Below the pieces are notes generated by a model, which saw only the letters and a program-made list of their open reading frames with translations, ran no database searches and was not told the DNA's origin. This document shows, piece by piece, positions 13,560-22,335 of a DNA stretch of 64,000 bases; within the stretch, counting starts at the first letter, position 1; each line of letters starts with the position of its first letter. Made by a program: the position numbers and the translations under genes. The DNA comes from Trogon surrucura (Eukaryota > Chordata > Aves > Trogoniformes > Trogonidae): contig CM036617.1 of the NCBI GenBank assembly GCA_020746105.1, positions 34,439,898 to 34,503,897 on the forward strand, read 5' to 3'.

Positions 13560-14935
13560 GTGAAGTAGCATCTGAGCTGTCCTTTGGCTGAGCCTCATGC
13601 TCCCATCCCTACAATAAAGAGGTAACGGTCTCCCTCAGTCCTAGCATGTCTCAGATTTGGTGGAAACCGGTGGATGGTTTCGAAATCCAGGGAGGGGATA
13701 ACTGTCAAGTAGACATACACCTACAGAGACGGGATTTAAAGCCCTGTGAAGACAGCTGGTTCGTCTGCATGCTCAGGACGCAGGGAGATACCCGAGCTCT
13801 TGTGTCCACCTGGGTTATGCCAGAAGCCAGCCGTCCCCTCGTCCCTGCAGCACATCAGCTCTGGGCATGGGAGGACATCCTGGCAGGACCCGGGCCCACC
13901 CCGACAAAAAGCAGGCCCAGCAGTGTTACGCCGTGGGCCCCAGGGAGCTCCCACGTTGCTGCCTTGGCAGCCGCCACCCTTGAATTGCCACAGCGCGAGC
14001 TGCCCCACAGAGCCAGCCTCCTCCTCCTAACAGCAGTAGCAGGGGATGCTGAAGACACAAGCGTCCAGTCCCGTAAACTCTCCCTTCAAAAGAAGTTCTG
14101 CTGTAGCTCCTCTTTCTCGTCCGTGAGACGGGCTCCCGAGAGCAACCAGGGTTAAGTAACGCAGCAACACGTGCTCTGCTGCGCTTTCGCCCCCAGGGAC
14201 CAAACGCTGGCCTGAGATTTCTCCTCGAATACGGAGCTCGACCGAGCATCCCCAGGAGTCACGGGTTGAAAGGCATGGAGGGGCACACTGACAAAGGAGC
14301 AAAGACCCCAAGTTGCAGCTGGTGGCCGCTGTTTGCACTTCCTAGGGCCCTTTGCCATCACTCATTTCGTCACGAGTACATCAGGATTGCCGACGCTGCC
14401 AAGATCAGGTCTCTTTCCACTTGCCACGGACCCTGCAGACCTGTGAGTATACACAGGGACCTCCGCTTTATTTTTGGAAAGTGCTGCGTTCGGAGTCCCC
14501 ACAGTGTTGGGGCAGCTCTGACTCCAGCATTGCCTGACAGACAGAGAACCGTGTCACCCGTGACACGTAGCTGCCGTCCGGAGGTCGTGAGCTGTGCCCC
14601 GGCCACCCACCTCATCCTAGCGGGTGGGCAGTGTGAGCCCAGGTCAGGACCAAAGGTCGCTTCTGCCCCCTGTACCCGGGAGCCCAGAACCGGGGGCAGG
14701 AGCAGAGGTTTCCCTTGGCCAGAGCTGCAGCCCTGGGGTCACACTCCCTGGACAGCACCAGCAGGGCCGCTCTCGACGGCTGGCTGCAGGAGCAGCCGAC
14801 CCGTTTCCGTGGGTGCTGAGGGCTCGGGCCCCCTCGGGCCTCGGCATTTTACAGCCACCCCCATGAGGCGATGGCCATCTCAGAGCCGGCGGCAGAGGGC
14901 CGATGGCGGCCCTGTCCCTATCTGGGGCGTGCGCA
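13560..14935. other. GC-rich flank upstream of the PHF7-like promoter
   Basis: Open frames of 169 and 250 codons occur here (13646 and 14266), but they overlap equally long frames on the other strand and show no recognisable domain. This is what high GC produces by chance. No clear repeat is visible. Sequence near 14880-14935 may be proximal promoter. Confidence 0.5.
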
Positions 14936-15007
14936 GGCCGGCGCTGCTGACGTCGCACAGGCCGGCGCTGCTGACGTCACGCAGGCTGGCGCTGCTGATG
15001 TCACGGC
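14936..15007 (+). promoter_or_regulatory. 24-bp tandem repeat (x3) with CRE-like sites upstream of the PHF7-like gene
   Basis: Three contiguous 24-bp units (14936-14959, 14960-14983, 14984-15007) each carry GGCGCTGCTGA(C/T)GTC. The central unit has a perfect palindromic CRE, TGACGTCA at 14972-14979. The flanking units have TGACGTCG at 14948 and TGATGTCA at 14996. They end about 30 bp upstream of the TATA-like box. CRE sites bound by CREM/CREB drive many post-meiotic testis promoters, which fits PHF7 expression. Binding here is inference. Confidence 0.75.
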
Positions 15008-15036
15008 GGCCACTGTGATGCGCGGCGTGGTCCAGA

Positions 15037-15046
15037 CTACATAAAG
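15037..15046 (+). promoter_or_regulatory. TATA-like box of the PHF7-like gene
   Basis: CTACATAAAG lies in otherwise GC-rich DNA, 35-40 bp upstream of the probable first non-coding exon (about 15070 to 15082/15087), which ends in a good GTGAGG donor. The transcription start is inferred. Confidence 0.55.
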
Positions 15047-15218
15047 CAGCGCCGCGCTCAGTCCCGGCGTCCGTGTGACCTGGTGAGGTGAGGCGAGGGC
15101 CAGGCCAGGCCGGGGCTCCCCAGGGAGGAGGGTACCCTGCACCTCGGGGCTCGGGGCGCGTGCTGCCAGATCACCCGTGTCTCAATTCTCCCTCCCTCAC
15201 CTCCTGCTTCTGCCTCAG

Positions 15219-15349
15219 AGTCAGCAGAGGAGCCTTTGGAGGAGACAGCCCGGCGCTGCTGCTGCTGGGACAGGGACTCTCCAAGCGCTCGCTCTCGACG
15301 TGTGCCGTGGCCGCACGGGAGGAGGAGACCGCCGGCTCGATGGAGCAGG
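15219..15349 (+). other. PHF7-like exon with 5' UTR and start codon
   Basis: The acceptor TTCTGCCTCAG ends at 15218. The exon carries about 120 bases of 5' UTR, then ATGGAGCAGG ending at a GTGAGA donor (15350), giving Met-Glu-Gln plus one base. The leader contains no upstream ATG. A preceding non-coding exon probably ends at a GTGAGG donor near 15087. Confidence 0.75.
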
Positions 15350-18300
15350 GTGAGAGCAAAGCGCCCCTCCCGCCGCTGGGCAGGGGGGTGTCGGGGTGCT
15401 CAGCGCGGGGCCCAGGGCCACAGTGGCAGCGTGAGGCAGGAGCTCCCCAGGCACCCCGGGCCAGGGCCTCCCTTTCCTTTCCTCAGCAAGCGGGGCCCGG
15501 GTCGATTCCTCTCCACGGCCTCCAGGCCTGCCCAACGGCCCGCCAGCCAGGGACAGGGCAGCCCTTGCGGGCAGCGATGCCTCGGGGATGCTTCCCCCGG
15601 CCCCGCAGAGGCGCTCACTCCCGCTGCCCTTTGCTCTCTCCCCTCCAGCATGCGTGCTGTGTCGCCGGGCAGAGGCCGACGTGCACGGCGCTGGGCCCAA
15701 GCTGGTGCAGCAAGGGCTCTGTGCCCATCTCTGCTGCCTGGTGAGTTGTGCCGGGGGGGCTCCCTCCGCCCTTGCGACAGGCAGGCCCTGCCACACTCTC
15801 CTCACCAGCTGCGCCTCTTTCCTCTCGAGCAGTTTTTCGCCAATGAGCTCTTCCAGCAAGCGCCCAAGGAAGCAGGCCTCATGGGATTTCTTCCCGAGGC
15901 TATTCGAAGCACAGCCTGGTGGGCGATGCAGCAGGTGAGCATCTGACAAGGGCAGACCCCAAGAAAGAAAGCCCGGCCCTTCCAAGCAGCTCTGGGGCCA
16001 AAAGCTCGCTCCCCGCAGCTCCCCAGAGGCTCCCGCGTAGCAGCTGCCCCGGACAGGCACGTCTGCTGTCTGTGACCCAGCAGCGGCCGCTTCCTGCGCT
16101 CTGCCCGCAGGCCCGGGGCTGCATGCGGAGGCCCTGAGGCTGCTGCTGATGGCAGCTGCTGTGCCCTTTCCAGGACTGCTTCGTCTGTGGCAAGAGCGGG
16201 GCCACCATCACCTGCTGGCAGGAGGACTGCAACCGCAGCTTCCACCTGCCCTGTGCCACGAAGGGGGGATGCGTCACCCAGTGTCATCTTCCCTACAGGT
16301 ACCCACGTCCCCTCCCCTCCCCTCCCCTCCCCTCCCCTCCTCGCCACCACCACCGGGCAAGCACCCAGCGCTTCTCACCCTCCCAGCGCTTCTCACCCGC
16401 CCATCCCTTGCCTCTTCCCCACAGGGCCTTCTGCTGGGAGCACCGCCCCAAGCAGGCAGTGCTGGTGGCTCCAGAGAAGACCACCTGTGTCATCTGCCGG
16501 CAACTCGTGGGGCACAGAACGTCCTACGGCACCGTGGTGTGCCCGACGTGCCAACGTGCCTGGTTCCACAGGGGCTGCCTGCAGGTGCGAGCCGTTCCCT
16601 TGCCCCGCGGGCACAGCAGGTGCTCGCTCGTCAGCACCAGGGCCTCACTCACGCTCCTTCTCTTGCTCCGGCAGGCACGGGCTCTGCGCACCAACGTCTC
16701 TTGCCTCCAGTGCCCTGTCTGCAGAGACGACCATTGGTTCCTGATGGAAATGCTCAGCCTGGGGATTCGAGTCCCTTTCAGGTCGGTGGCCTCCTGCCCG
16801 GCTTGCAAGACAGGAGTGTGCAAGCGCTGTGCCATGCCAGGGACTGCCCCTCCACTGTCCCGGCAGCCTGGGCTTCGGCTTCACCAGGGAGATGGATACA
16901 GGGCAGGGGCAAAAGGGCAGGGACGCCCTGCACCTGCCTCATGCCCGGGCAGCAGGGGCTCATCCATTTTCCTTTCTCCATCAGGCTACTGTCCTGCGAG
17001 AAAAGGTGTGCGCGTGTGACCCAAAGTGAGGAACACAACCGCAGCAATGCCGCCGAGTGCCTTTCCCCAGGAGGCAAGCAGCAGGCAGAGGAAGAGGGGT
17101 AAGTTGCCAAAGCTGTACGCCGGCGCTCCGCACGGGATCTCTGTCTCGCCAAGGGCTCCAAGTGCAAGGACTAAGCACAAGAGCCCTGCCAGACAATGTC
17201 CAGCTGCTGTCACTTTTTGCACACAGCCTGATAGCAATCTCTTTTATTCCCCAGGGCACGGCAGCTGCTGCGGTGCTGCTCTTGCACTCCTGAGGCCACC
17301 AAGAAGTGTTGCTCCCACTTGAGGACAGGCTTGGCCAGCTGGGAGCACAGCAGCCCCTCTGCAGCACGGGAGACCAGCTGCCTCAGCAGCCCCAGCCAGG
17401 TGGCACTGGGGCCATCAAGCAGCTCCCTGGCTCCCGTCTCCAGCTGCCCCAGCACCAACAGCCAGGCAGCGTCGGAGCTATCTACCAGCTCCCTACTTCT
17501 CGTCGGCAGCTGCCCCCACACCGGCAGCCAGGTGCCAACAGGGACATCCAGCAGCCCCCTGGCTCCCGCCACCAGCTGCCCCAGCACCAACAGCCAGGTA
17601 GCATCGGAGCTATCTAACAGCTCCCTACTTCTTGTCGGCAGCTGCCCCCACACCGGCAGCCAGGAGGTGCCATCGGGGACATCCAGCAGCCCTCTGGCTT
17701 CCGCCACCAGCTGCCCCAGCACCAACAACCAGGCAGCATCGGGGCTGTCCCACATCCGCCCGGCACCTGATGGCAGCAGCTGCTACAGCACCCCTGGGCC
17801 CAGGCGGGTGAAATACGCATCCCGCGCGCGCCGTCGGGCCCAAAACACTGACAATTGGCCCAGAAGATGCTCGGAGAGCAGCTGTGCACCAGCAAAAGGT
17901 GCCGAGAGCAACGCCACCAGCCAGCTGGCACTGGGGCCATCCCCCACCCTGCTGGCTCTTGTCACCAGCGGCCCCAGCACAACCAGCCAGCTGCCAGCAG
18001 CGGCATCTTCGGGCTCGCGGGCGCTAGAGAGCAGCACACACACCAGCCCCGCTCGGACCATGCAGGATCCGTACCGCTCCTGCCTGCCACATCAAGCCCC
18101 AAAACCTCACAGCCGCCCTCACAGCCCCGCTCACAGATGCGGGAAGAGCAGCCGGGGGCCAGCCAGAGATACTGAGGGCAGCACCCCCAGACAGGCAGCG
18201 CTGCGGGCGTCCCGCAGACCCTGGGCTCCTCGGACCAGCAGCCGCAGCACCACCAGACGGCTGCCAGTGGTGGCATTCTCTGGCTCGCCAGCGCGACAGA

Positions 18301-18776
18301 GAGGCAGACACTCCGGCCGCCCTGGGCCCTGGCAGGTTCCGAACTGCTCCTGCACGCACAATCGGGCCCAGAAGCCCTGCAAGCGGCCCGCAAGAAGGTG
18401 CGACAGCGGCCACGTGCCAGCAAAGAGCACCAGGAGCAGCACCAACAGCCGGGCAGGACTCGGGCCATGCCACGGCTCCGCAGAGACAGGGAGAGGCAGA
18501 CGCTCCAGCCGCTCTGGGCTCAGGCAGGTGCCAGACCACTCCTGCATGCACAATCAGGCCCAGAGGTCCCTCAAGCGGCCCGCAAGGTGCTGGGACAGCA
18601 GCCCTGTGCCAGCAAAAAGTGCCAGGATCAGCACCAACAACCAGCTGGCACTGGGGCCATGCCACGACTCCCCAGCGCTTGAGGGCAGCAGACACTGTGG
18701 CCGCCCTGAGCCCAGGCAGCTGCAACACTGCTCCCGCAGGCAGCTCGGGGCTCGGAAGCGCTGCAAACAGCCCTGA
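15340..18776 (+). CDS. PHF7-like ePHD/RING zinc-finger protein, spliced, predicted 743 residues
   Basis: Eight coding exons (15340-15349, 15649-15740, 15833-15934, 16174-16298, 16425-16584, 16675-16781, 16985-17098, 17255-18776) join in frame with GT-AG introns of only 90-299 bp. Zinc modules in order: a pre-PHD from CVLC (residues 5-8); a PHD finger from CFVC (70-73) to CWEH (113-116); a RING-like module from CVIC (131-134) through CPTC and HRGC to CPVC (176-179); and a third Cys-rich module (about 200-256) ending LLRCCSC. This order is that of PHF7, a testis-expressed histone-reading E3 ligase acting on H2A/H3 in male germ cells. Residues from about 262 on are a Ser/Pro-rich repeat tail that mammalian PHF7 lacks but bird PHF7-like proteins have. 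The third module looks weakened: serine replaces a Cys in RSNAAEC, and lysine replaces the His of the THxxC motif. The ancestral 1:1 PHF7 orthologue is unlikely because of the location. Confidence 0.88.
15649..15740 (+). CDS. PHF7-like coding exon 2 (pre-PHD zinc module)
   Basis: After CCCTCCAG the exon completes an Ala codon and encodes CVLCRRAEADVHG...CAHLCCL, the first half of the extended PHD. It ends in phase 0 before GTGAGT. Confidence 0.88.
15833..15934 (+). CDS. PHF7-like coding exon 3 (linker of the extended PHD)
   Basis: Thirty-four residues from FFANELFQQ to WWAMQQ, matching the helical FANGLYQ/GFLPEDI-type linker of PHF7 and G2E3. The acceptor is TCTCGAGCAG and the donor GTGAGC, both in phase 0. 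Confidence 0.88.
16174..16298 (+). CDS. PHF7-like coding exon 4 (PHD finger)
   Basis: Encodes DCFVCGKSGATITC...CNRSFHLPCA, the PHD core with its Cys and His ligands. Ends with two bases of an Arg codon before GTACCC. Confidence 0.9.
16309..16341. repeat. (CCCCT)n microsatellite in a PHF7-like intron
   Basis: About six CCCCT pentamers lie ten bases after the exon 4 donor inside a 126-bp intron. The opposite strand is a run of G4 tracts that could form a quadruplex. Confidence 0.8.
16425..16584 (+). CDS. PHF7-like coding exon 5 (end of PHD, start of RING-like module)
   Basis: Begins by completing Arg, then AFCWEHRPKQ, then CVICRQLVGHRTSYGTVVCP...AWFHRGCLQ. Ends in phase 0 before GTGCGA. The whole block is collinear with human PHF7. 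Confidence 0.92.
16675..16781 (+). CDS. PHF7-like coding exon 6 (RING-like module end)
   Basis: Encodes ARALRTNVSCLQCPVCRDD and FLMEMLSLGIRVPF, matching the family CPLCxxRxxFxxEMLxMGIxIP block. Ends with two bases of an Arg codon before GTCGGT. Confidence 0.92.
16985..17098 (+). CDS. PHF7-like coding exon 7 (part of third Cys-rich module)
   Basis: Identified from NAAECLSPGGKQQAEEEG, which matches the family CNAxxCLCPGGRxxAEEEG segment. The acceptor CTCCATCAG leaves one base that completes Arg, and the donor GTAAGT leaves two bases of Gly, so both phases fit the neighbouring exons. The expected Cys before NA is Ser. Confidence 0.8.
17255..18776 (+). CDS. PHF7-like terminal coding exon (third module end and repeat tail)
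   Basis: The acceptor TTCCCCAG ends at 17254. The exon starts ARQLLRCCSCTPEATKKCC, matching the WxLLxCxxCxxxGTHRxC end of PHF7, then runs without a stop for 506 residues of Ser/Pro/Arg-rich tandem repeats, ending at TGA 18774-18776. Repeat-like sequence continues in another frame to 19335. Confidence 0.85.
17400..17760 (+). repeat. Ser-rich coding tandem repeat, 132-135 bp unit
   Basis: A motif around CCAGCTGCCCCAGCACCAAC starts at 17440, 17572 and 17707, giving periods of 132 and 135 bp (44-45 residues). Each unit is two related half-repeats of about 22 residues of the type SSSPLAPATSCPSTNSQVAS and SSLLLVGSCPHTGSQ. All periods are multiples of three, so the frame is kept. Confidence 0.85.
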
Positions 18777-19335
18777 AGATGCTGAGAGACAAGACGCTAG
18801 CCAGACAAGAGGAGCAAGTGCCAGGAGCTTCTCCCCCTGCCAGGCAGGACTGGGGCCATCCTGCATCTCGCTGCTTCCTGGCACCAGCAGCACCAGCAAG
18901 ACCAGACAGCTGCCAGTGCCATCCTCCTCTGGCTACCAGGTGCTCAAGAGCAGCAGAAGCTCTAGCCGCCCGGGGCCCATGTGGGTACCACAGCGCTCCC
19001 CCCTGCTGCGTTGGGACCAGAAGCCCTGCAACTGGCCCAGAAGACACTGGGACAGCAGCTGTACACCATCGACTCGTGCTGAGGGCAGCACCAACAGCCA
19101 GGCGGTGCTGGGCCCAGCTCTCACCTCCCTGGCACCAGAGATCAGCACCCGCAGTACCACGCGCCAGCTCTTACCAGGCTCCGCTTGCAGCTCCTCAGCA
19201 CTTGAGGGCAGCAACCAAGACAGCGCCCCTGGGCCCATGCGGATGCGATTCCTCTCCTGCGTGCAGCCTCTGGCTCACAAGCCCTACAGCTGTCCCAGAC
19301 ACCGCCGCAGGACCAGCCGCACACCATTGCTCTGA
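17880..19335 (+). repeat. Long-period repeats of the PHF7-like tail, running past the stop codon
   Basis: Degenerate units contain blocks such as SSTNSRAGLGPCH, KRPARRCDSG and PAKSTRSSTN. Two neighbouring units are 192 bp apart (AGCACCAAC at 18438 and 18630), and others are longer. In-frame units end at 18776. Homologous units continue to 19335 in the +1 frame (SSTNSQ/RSTTRQLLPGS blocks), which suggests an indel shortened the tail and turned its end into 3' UTR. Confidence 0.75.
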
Positions 19336-19357
19336 CCCCTTTCCACCAGCCCTGTAA

Positions 19358-19363
19358 AATAAA
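19358..19363 (+). terminator. Poly(A) signal AATAAA of the PHF7-like gene
   Basis: AATAAA lies about 20 bases after the last stop of the frameshifted repeat tail (19335) and 580 bases after the predicted stop. Its position right behind the longer frame suggests that frame was the original coding end. Confidence 0.65.
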
Positions 19364-19379
19364 CTGGTCATCTCTGCAC

Positions 19380-20821
19380 AGGGAGAGTCCACGCTCATTT
19401 GTCGCCTTCCTCCTCTTCTTCCTCTCCCATTCTGGAGGGGGGGCAGTGTCAGAGGCCTGACCCGGAGGGCTGTCTTCTTCCCAGGCGTGTTGGCAGCAGT
19501 TTCGCCAGGCCTCCCTGGCCTTGGCCAGCTGCCCAGCGCCATGGCCGTGTGCTTTGGGCCTCCTCGCTGGCCCCACAGCCAGCTCTCCTTCCCCAGGGAG
19601 AGGTCACACCCACTCCCGGGACCGGGGCTCTGTGTTGTTTCATGCGCCCACCCGGCACGGTAACCAGGCAGGCAGGAGAGAAGTCAGTGAGGGCCCAAAG
19701 GACAGTCCCGTGGCAGCACTTTGTCCTTCTAGTCTTGACTGCTCTGGTTGCGAAGAACTGAGCACTACACATGGCCAGAACGGGCAGTGCTCTCGAGGAG
19801 GACTGTCACATGAGCTCCGAGGCACTCCCCAGCAATGGAGCTCGAGTGGAGCTGCCCAAAGAGCCATGGGCCTGCACAGCCGCGCTTTGAAGAGAGGCGC
19901 TTGCCCCCTGGCTTTGGCTTGGAAGGGGGTTGCTAGGAGACAAAGGCTGACTTGCCCGCCGTGCTCACCTGAGAGCATCCACGAGTCCACCCACCAGGGC
20001 TGGCAGCAGCTTGGTTCAGCTTTTGCCTCCAGGCTGTCTTCTGGGGAAATAAAGGAACCAAGGCTTCCCAACTCCATCTCCGTGGTAAGCACAGCTGAAC
20101 TGGGCTGCTGTCAGAGGGAAACCTGCTAGGTATTCGTTCGTGGCGCTCGTGGGTCAGATGCTGTTCACCTCTGGACCGCCTGCCACAAAAACTACCGGCC
20201 TTGAACTTCCTCTTCAAAACCATAAGAGAGCAGAGAAAAAAGCCGTGAGAAGATGAACTCACAAATGCACTGAATGCAACACTTCAGTGCTTTGACGTAT
20301 GCATTATTGTCCAGCAAAAGAAAGTTTCCCTGAGCGGAGGAACCAAGTCCAATGCCAAAGGCATCAAGATTTGTTTTACTTTTTACCAAGTCTACACTCC
20401 TCTACAAGCTCCCCACTCTCTCAGGCCACAAATGCTGAGGAGAGACCGGCTGGAGCTTGAGGAGCAGCTCCCTGAGACCTACCCTGCTGATGCCCTAGAC
20501 CCTGGCAAAGGGGCCGCCCGAGATCTCCTTGCCCAGGCAGGCAGGAGCTGCAGCAAGGCCAGGCTGAACAGATCCGTGAGCAGGGAGCCTGCCCAGCCCA
20601 CCCGACCAGTCTCCTCCCTCCATGCAGCTGGCATGTCCTGCAGGAACCTTGCGGCCTGCTCCCTTGAACGATGCAGAGGCACGCACTTCACCTTGGTCAT
20701 TCCTGGGACCGTTCCTGGTCTCACCATTAGCTGAAGCAGACGGTGAAATTTCTGTCCCATCCCCACGTGTCAAATCCTGCCTCCTGGAAAAGCGAGGCTG
20801 GAAGGAGCTGCCCGGCCACCC
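19380..20821. other. GC-rich downstream part of the tandem unit, no gene found
   Basis: No exon, RNA gene or transposon signature was recognised. GC content falls near 20100-20420 and rises again towards the unit boundary. Confidence 0.45.
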
Positions 20822-22335
20822 GTTCATTGCTGGTGATCTTCCCTAGCTCTGGGAGGTGGCCACAGCCCAACAGGCTGATACCTCCCGGCACCTCCCGCAC
20901 CTCAGGCTTCCTCCTTGGACATCTCCTGTAGCCCTGCATCCTAAGGAGGAGACCTTGCCTGAGAGCGGACTGGGAACCTCCTGGCTGCCTGGAGGCACGG
21001 AGAGAAGGCAGGTACCCCCACCGGCATCCAGAGAGCGACAGCAAGTGAGACGAGACGCGATGCAGGCAGCTGCGGTGTCGGTGTCCTGTTTTGACTCAGT
21101 TAGCAGCTGAGCGGGTTCAGTTGCAAAGTCACACTGAAAACTCTTCACAGAGAGGAATTCTTGGGTTAGCAGCTCAGCTGACACACTGAGGATCTGCCAG
21201 ACCCTTGGGAGTTCGAAATGCAACACGCACAAATGCAAACGAAAGCTTTTGCTTCAGCCTGTCAGAAGACACAATCCTCCACTCCTCATGCAGGTCACTT
21301 GGGATGAGGTGCTTCCAGCGGGCAGCATTTCTTACAGTGTAGTCATCCCACGTCTGATCTCCCAGCCCCAGTTCTCACAGAGAAGTTACAAAACCTTCGC
21401 TAGGTAAATCTGGAAACCGTATCTCACCACTTTTCGCAACACTACCACTCTGGAGCACGTTACCATCCTCCTCGTCTCACTATTCCCACCAGTCTCTCAA
21501 TGCTCAACATTGTACTGCTGTTATTCTACAAATTCCCTGCCTCTCTTTTGCCCTGAGGAGATAACCACTCGTAACCTCTTTATATTGCACGGGTACCATC
21601 GGATGTCTAGCTCAGGCACAGGTCTAACTATACCCAGGACAGAATTGTTCCCAACGAGCAGTTAGGTTTGAAATTTACGGCATCTCTCCCGAGAGTCGTG
21701 TATGCCCCACAGTATTACCAAGCTGGCTTCGTAAAAGCTGTTACCTACCTAAAAGTCTTTCTCTTTAAACCTTTGGCTCTAACAATACTCCCACACCAAC
21801 TGGCTGTATACGCTGCAAATAGGAGGGGCAGCATGCAACTAGGACATGCTTCACACCAGATCTTAAATTCTGTATTGCAGGACGCGGTGGGGCTTGAGCA
21901 CTAGTTGAAAATCAGTGTTCGGCTTTGGCTAGCAACACTGATCCGTTGCTACAAGCCCCAGTACGGCTCAGCCTCCCCCTCGCTCCCTCGGCCCCTATCT
22001 GGAAGAAGCCCCTCCTCATTCTTTCTTCTTGAGACTCGTCTCCGGAAGGGAAGCGGTGTAGGGGAAAGGGACCCGGGGCTCCCGGTGGACAGCAGGATGA
22101 CCACAAACCAGCAACGTGCCCTCATGGCCAAGAAGGTCAACGGCATCCTGCGCTGTATGAGAAGGGGTGTGGCTACTAGCAGGTCGAGAGAGGTTCTCCT
22201 CCTGCCTCTCTACTCTGCCCTGGTGAGGCCACATCTGGAATATTGGCTCCAGTTCTGGGCCCCTCAGCTCAAGAAGGACGGGGAACTGCTTGAAAGAGTC
22301 CAGCGCAGAGCCACAAAGAAGATGAAGGGAGCGGA
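20822..22335 (+). repeat. Second, truncated copy of the tandem unit (1,514 bp)
   Basis: Matches 11633-13146 end to end. Counting by eye gives about 27 substitutions and no indels, roughly 98% identity. The copy stops inside its CR1 part at GGGAGCGGA, where a different CR1 begins. Short ORFs repeated in both copies are explained by the duplication and show no protein similarity that I recognise. Confidence 0.9.
22068..22335 (+). repeat. CR1 LINE fragment at the end of the truncated tandem unit
   Basis: Copy of the first 268 bases of the CR1 at 12879, including [19 protein letters not shown]. It stops mid-element at 22335 and adjoins another CR1 that starts at a different consensus position, so the join marks a rearrangement or insertion point. 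Confidence 0.88.

Larger units (their letters stand above)
11633..20821 (+). repeat. First (complete) 9,189-bp tandem unit carrying the PHF7-like gene
   Basis: The unit starts at GTTTATTGCTGGTGATCTTC and ends where the same sequence restarts at 20822. It contains a 1.2-kb non-coding segment, a CR1 3' part, the PHF7-like promoter and gene, and 1.4 kb of downstream DNA. The constant offset of 9,189 bp across the shared 1.5 kb, with no net gaps, defines the unit. The left edge abuts a truncated CR1. Confidence 0.8.

Noticed and set aside
14266-15018. A 250-codon + strand frame upstream of the PHF7-like gene
   Set aside because: It runs through the CRE repeat and promoter region, overlaps long frames on the opposite strand and has no recognisable domain.
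15221-16060. A 279-codon minus-strand frame across PHF7-like exons 1-3
   Set aside because: It spans introns and exons of the sense gene alike and matches nothing known. It reflects GC-rich composition.
18024-18899. A 291-codon minus-strand frame opposite the PHF7-like tail
   Set aside because: It is the antisense shadow of GC-rich coding repeats, with no domain or splice context.
11633-22335. The two 1.5-kb direct repeats as LTRs of one large element enclosing the gene
   Set aside because: They lack TG...CA ends and target duplications, contain CR1 sequence themselves, and enclose an intron-bearing cellular gene with no viral parts.
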